DNA of 64,000 nucleotides from Seriola aureovittata (lineage: Eukaryota; Chordata; Actinopteri; Carangiformes; Carangidae). The translations under genes were made by a program, and so were the position numbers. This document shows positions 61,201 to 64,000 of the stretch, one piece after another. The stretch spans positions 5,728,401 through 5,792,400 of the forward strand of contig NC_079364.1 in assembly GCF_021018895.1 (NCBI RefSeq), given 5' to 3'. The notes under the pieces are model-generated. The model saw only the letters and a list, made by a program, of their open reading frames with translations, did not search any database and was not told the DNA's origin. Numbering within the stretch: the stretch's first letter is position 1; each line of letters opens with the position of its first letter.

Positions 61201-61445
61201 GCTTTAACAACTCTGTCGCAACAGTTTGGGAAGGTCCCCACACACAAAGCCAGCTCTATTAAGAAATAATTTCCCCAGTTTGATGTGGAAGAACCCGACC
61301 TCATGCTCATCCAACACCTTTGAGATGAACTGGAATAAACCAACTGAGAGTCAGACCTTATCACCAGCATCTGATGCTGTTGTGGCTGAATGAGAGCAAA
61401 TCTCTGCAGCAAGTTCAACATGAAGGCTGCAGCAGATTAACGTCC
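61201..61445 (+). mobile_element. Tc1/mariner-like transposase relic
   Basis: TTTGATGTGGAAGAACCCGA, CTCATCCAACACCTTTGAGA, TGAACTGGAATAAAC, GTGGCTGAATGAGAGCAAAT and CTCTGCAGCAAGTTC follow the order of the 3' part of a Tc1-like transposase (the region encoding ...P-I-x-L-W-D-E-L...). Stop codons interrupt the frame, including a TGG-to-TGA type change, and no inverted terminal repeat is visible. It is a dead fragment. Confidence 0.7.
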
Positions 61446-61665
61446 AACAATTGTATAATTTTTTTATTTCCTCCTTTATGCTGATGTTAAACATATTGAC
61501 CTAACACACAATTAAAATTGACTTGATATTTTTGTGTGGTTGCCCTGAGAGCTACCCATCATGCTTTTATCACCTCACCATCTTGTACCTTCACCAGAAA
61601 ACAACTGTTGCATCCAGCAGAGTCTCACCTGAGGCCGAAGCCAGTGTCCTGACATCACGTCCCTG

Positions 61666-61706
61666 AGGCCCTGAGGCCTGAGGCCCGAGGCCCGAGGCCC
61701 GAGGCG
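61666..61706. repeat. GAGGCCC short tandem repeat
   Basis: About five copies of a 7-bp GAGGCCC/GAGGCCT unit (CCGAGGCCCGAGGCCCGAGG core). GC-rich within AT-rich DNA. Confidence 0.9.
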
Positions 61707-62522
61707 ATGGAAGGCTCCACACAGTCAGACAGCCATCAGTCATAGAGCAGGATGAAGGGGTTGGTGTGATGACAACCACGTCCCTCTGGCCCCATTCCTG
61801 CGGCCGCCCATGACCACACACATCTCCTGAGGGATGAAACCACAGACACCTGAGAACACTGATTTGGTTTTCAGTCCTGCTCAGGATTGAAGGCACAGGC
61901 AGGTTTCTCTTTCCTTTAATCTGATTACGGTGGATGGATTGAAAAAGCTCAAGCACACGAAAGGGCTGGAAAAGTCTGGAGACAGAGGAAATCTGTTACA
62001 GTGGTTGAAGGGCTATTTGCATTAAAGTACTGTAAACCTCTTATAAGAGACAGGAATAGAACGAGTAGGAACACAGAGTGATTCAGTAATCCGGACAGTT
62101 AAAAGTCCAAATAATCCATTTATTGTCTCTTTTCTTTTTTGCATCTCAAAGACAATAACAAGATAGTAGATAAATCAGATAAATTATATTCATATATACT
62201 ATTAAACCTACTGATTAATACTTGATCATTTCAGATTAAAGTCTTGAGTCATGCACTTGACTGACAATAAAGAATTATGTTCAGTTTATAGTTTGATTGC
62301 AATTTTAATTTGCAAAGATTTGCACCTTTATCTCTAGGAAATCCCTCATGTCCCACTGTCCTTGTTGGATTTTGAAGTATTTGGTGGATTTTCTCCAAAA
62401 GGTTGTTCTGTGAGGCTGCAGATACTTAAAGGTACTTGTGGGGAAACATGTCAGAATGAGTCAGAATGAATTCTCAATGGAAAAAACTTTTTTGTTTTGT
62501 TAAGTAGGCAATCCTAGTATTC

Positions 62523-62640
62523 AGGGCTGGACTGGGACAAAAAAATCGGCCCTGGCAATTTTGGTCCGGGCCGGCCCCCTCTCAATAGGTTGAGCACCAC
62601 CCACCACACCTCCTTCGCAGTCCCCTTAAATATGCCTACT
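62523..62640 (+). repeat. Repeat fragment beginning CAGGGCTGGACTGGGACAAA
   Basis: The start CAGGGCTGGACTGGGACAAA followed by CGGCCCTGGCAATTT is characteristic of a widespread fish dispersed element, probably hAT-type. Only the left end seems present. Confidence 0.45.
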
Positions 62641-62950
62641 GTACAGTGTTCATCTAAAATTATTCCTGACCAGTTGTGGGCCTGCAGTTTAACACAGATA
62701 ACAGTTATGAATTATGTTCATTTTTTAGACAGTTTGTTTATTTATTTAGCTTAGTTCTGCAGCCAGCAGAAATGCGTTCAAATTGCACAATCTTGTTTCC
62801 ATCTCTCGGATTTTGGAAGAAACTTACGCTTTTTACACATTTTTTATTTCAGTTTTGAAGATAATGAAGATTTGTGTATCAGAAACTAAACACAGTTTTT
62901 GTAAAGGGACATTAAAAAAAAGATTGTTACTTATTTACATTTTACACACA

Positions 62951-63111
62951 ATCTTAATCTGAAAAGTAACTATAAATAACTATAGCTGTCAGATAAGTAG
63001 CGCAAATAAAGTAGCATAAAATTGAAATACTCAAGTAAAGTAAGTACCTCATAAATTGTACTTAAGTTCAATAGTTGAGTAAATGTAATAAGTAACATTC
63101 TACCACAAACA
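62951..63111 (-). repeat. AGTACTT-family dispersed repeat
   Basis: Read on the - strand: TGTTTGTGGTAGAATGTTAC, then ATTTACTCAACTATTGAAC, TACTTTACTTGAGTATTTC and CTGACAGCTATAGTTA. This is the clearest copy of this family in the window. It ends about 150 bp before the hypk start codon. Confidence 0.65.
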
Positions 63112-63260
63112 GGACCATATTTAATCGTGATAAATATTCATAAATATTATTTTTTAAATTAACCATTTTTCTAAACTATGCTTCACATCCGGTACTACCC
63201 CGTTTTCCATCCGACGCTTGAAGGAACCGTTCTTTTTGTTCCGGACTCATTGGAGCAGAC

Positions 63261-63422
63261 ATGGCAGCCGAGGGAGACGTCGATTTGGACCTGGAAGCCG
63301 AGGAAAACTGCACCGGGAAACCGGCAGAAAAGCCTCGGAAACATGACAGCGGAGCCGCGGATCTGGAGAGAGTCACGGACTACGCGGAGGAGAAGGAAAT
63401 CTCCAGCTCCGATCTGGAAACG
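63261..63422 (+). CDS. hypk: Huntingtin-interacting protein K, first coding exon
   Basis: Encodes MAAEGDVDLDLEAEENCTGK, then PAEKPRKHDSGAADLERVTD and YAEEKEISSSDLET (54 residues). The stretch KPRKHDSGAADLERVTDYAE is essentially the mammalian HYPK N-terminal half. HYPK is a small (about 129-residue) chaperone-like protein that binds and regulates the ribosome-associated N-terminal acetyltransferase NatA and reduces huntingtin aggregation; its NatA-binding UBA-like C-terminus would be encoded downstream of this window. The ATG has GAC before it (G at -3) and the exon ends in phase 0 at donor GTGAGA (63423). It is divergent from serinc4. Confidence 0.96.
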
Positions 63423-64000
63423 GTGAGAGCTACGTGCTAACGCTAGCCCGGAAACATGCGGCCGCTGCTGACTTCACGGTCCGCAAATCATCCCTGATAC
63501 CGGCCCCATGAGAAATGTTTAGCTGTTCATGTGTTGTCTTATAAATACCCCTCTCACTTCTACTCATTTAGATTTTAAAAGTCTGTTAGCGTTTGCTTGG
63601 TAATTGTGTGGAGAACGGTTAGCTGAGTGGCTAAACAACTAGCTAGCTAATCTATGTATTTTTTTTCTTAATAAAGTACAATTAGTCTTAAAATTCATTA
63701 ATACAAGAATTTCATTATAGCTGGAGACCAACAGTGTAGTATACTAATAAACCTACGACAAAACAAATAAACACTTTAAACAACTAAATGAAATGAAATA
63801 ACTATAAAAACCAGTATTACAGTTAAACTGAATGGAATAGAGAATTTCAGAAAATAACTTCAGGGCTTCTCAGCATCACTGTTTTCCAAAATAATCCAAA
63901 TTTATGATTTTTAATTTGTCAAGTGTGAAGAAGTTGTCCTTAGTAATATTACTGAATTTTAAGTAATGTAGGTACATCTTTAATTTTAATGTGAATGTGT
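63423..64000 (+). other. hypk: hypk intron 1, beginning
   Basis: Starts with GTGAGAGCTACGTGC; CpG-bearing for the first 80 bp (promoter-proximal), then AT-rich. No second exon is visible before the window ends. Confidence 0.75.

Larger units (their letters stand above)
56225..63260. other. Divergent intergenic region serinc4-hypk
   Basis: About 7.0 kb between the two start codons. Contents are GC-rich DNA at 56480-56770 with a GGA tract (56704-56727), a (GT)n tract (57772-57844), AGTACTT-family repeats, a possible conserved block (60040-60310), a Tc1-like relic (61201-61445), a GGCCCGA minisatellite (61666-61706) and a repeat piece at 62523-62640. No gene is supported in it. Confidence 0.75.

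Noticed and set aside
61591..61956. 121-codon open frame on the - strand
   Set aside because: Composition reflects the GAGGCCC tandem repeat and has no recognisable domain; no splice or promoter support.

Overview
The window is vertebrate nuclear DNA, almost certainly from a ray-finned (teleost) fish, probably a percomorph. It has short exons with GT-AG introns, very many (CA)n/(GT)n microsatellites, and decayed DNA-transposon and SINE-type repeats of kinds familiar from teleost genomes. I see no bacterial, organellar, rRNA, CRISPR or viral genes. Three protein-coding genes can be supported.

(1) Positions 1-13610, + strand: the 3' part of adamtsl5, a secreted ADAMTS-like matrix protein. Ten exons join without a phase break into 472 residues: the end of a thrombospondin type-1 repeat, a cysteine-rich module, a spacer, a Thr/Pro linker and a C-terminal NTR (netrin-like) domain. 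The 5' exons lie before the window. (2) Positions 56224-18206, - strand: a complete SERINC-family gene, best called serinc4. Its 11 coding exons sum to exactly 1500 nt (499 residues plus stop). (3) Positions 63261-63422, + strand: the first coding exon of hypk, the NatA-associated chaperone-like protein; the rest lies beyond the window. adamtsl5 and serinc4 converge tail to tail across about 4.6 kb. serinc4 and hypk diverge head to head across about 7 kb, and that pairing matches the SERINC4/HYPK neighbourhood known in mammals. The three genes do not form a pathway.

The most striking structure is intron 6 of serinc4 (24168-44265, about 20.1 kb). It is filled almost entirely by one tandem-repeat array (about 24792-43956) built on the 16-nt core GCCTTACTATACTATG. 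Units come mainly in 36-bp and 26-bp forms that differ by a 10-bp spacer. The array has three zones. The central zone holds at least ten copies of a tRNA-derived, SINE-like sequence that seems to have been captured and then amplified with the array, including kilobase-scale duplicated blocks. On the transcribed strand every unit carries a GTAAGG string, so the pre-mRNA would contain hundreds of decoy 5' splice sites.

The other non-coding DNA holds microsatellites, a hAT-like MITE with an imperfect 8-bp target duplication, a Tc1-like transposase relic, several copies of teleost dispersed repeats, and one possible conserved regulatory block upstream of hypk. A (TG)n tract of about 93 bp abuts an adamtsl5 splice acceptor, and a repeat in an adamtsl5 intron contains a consensus estrogen-response palindrome.
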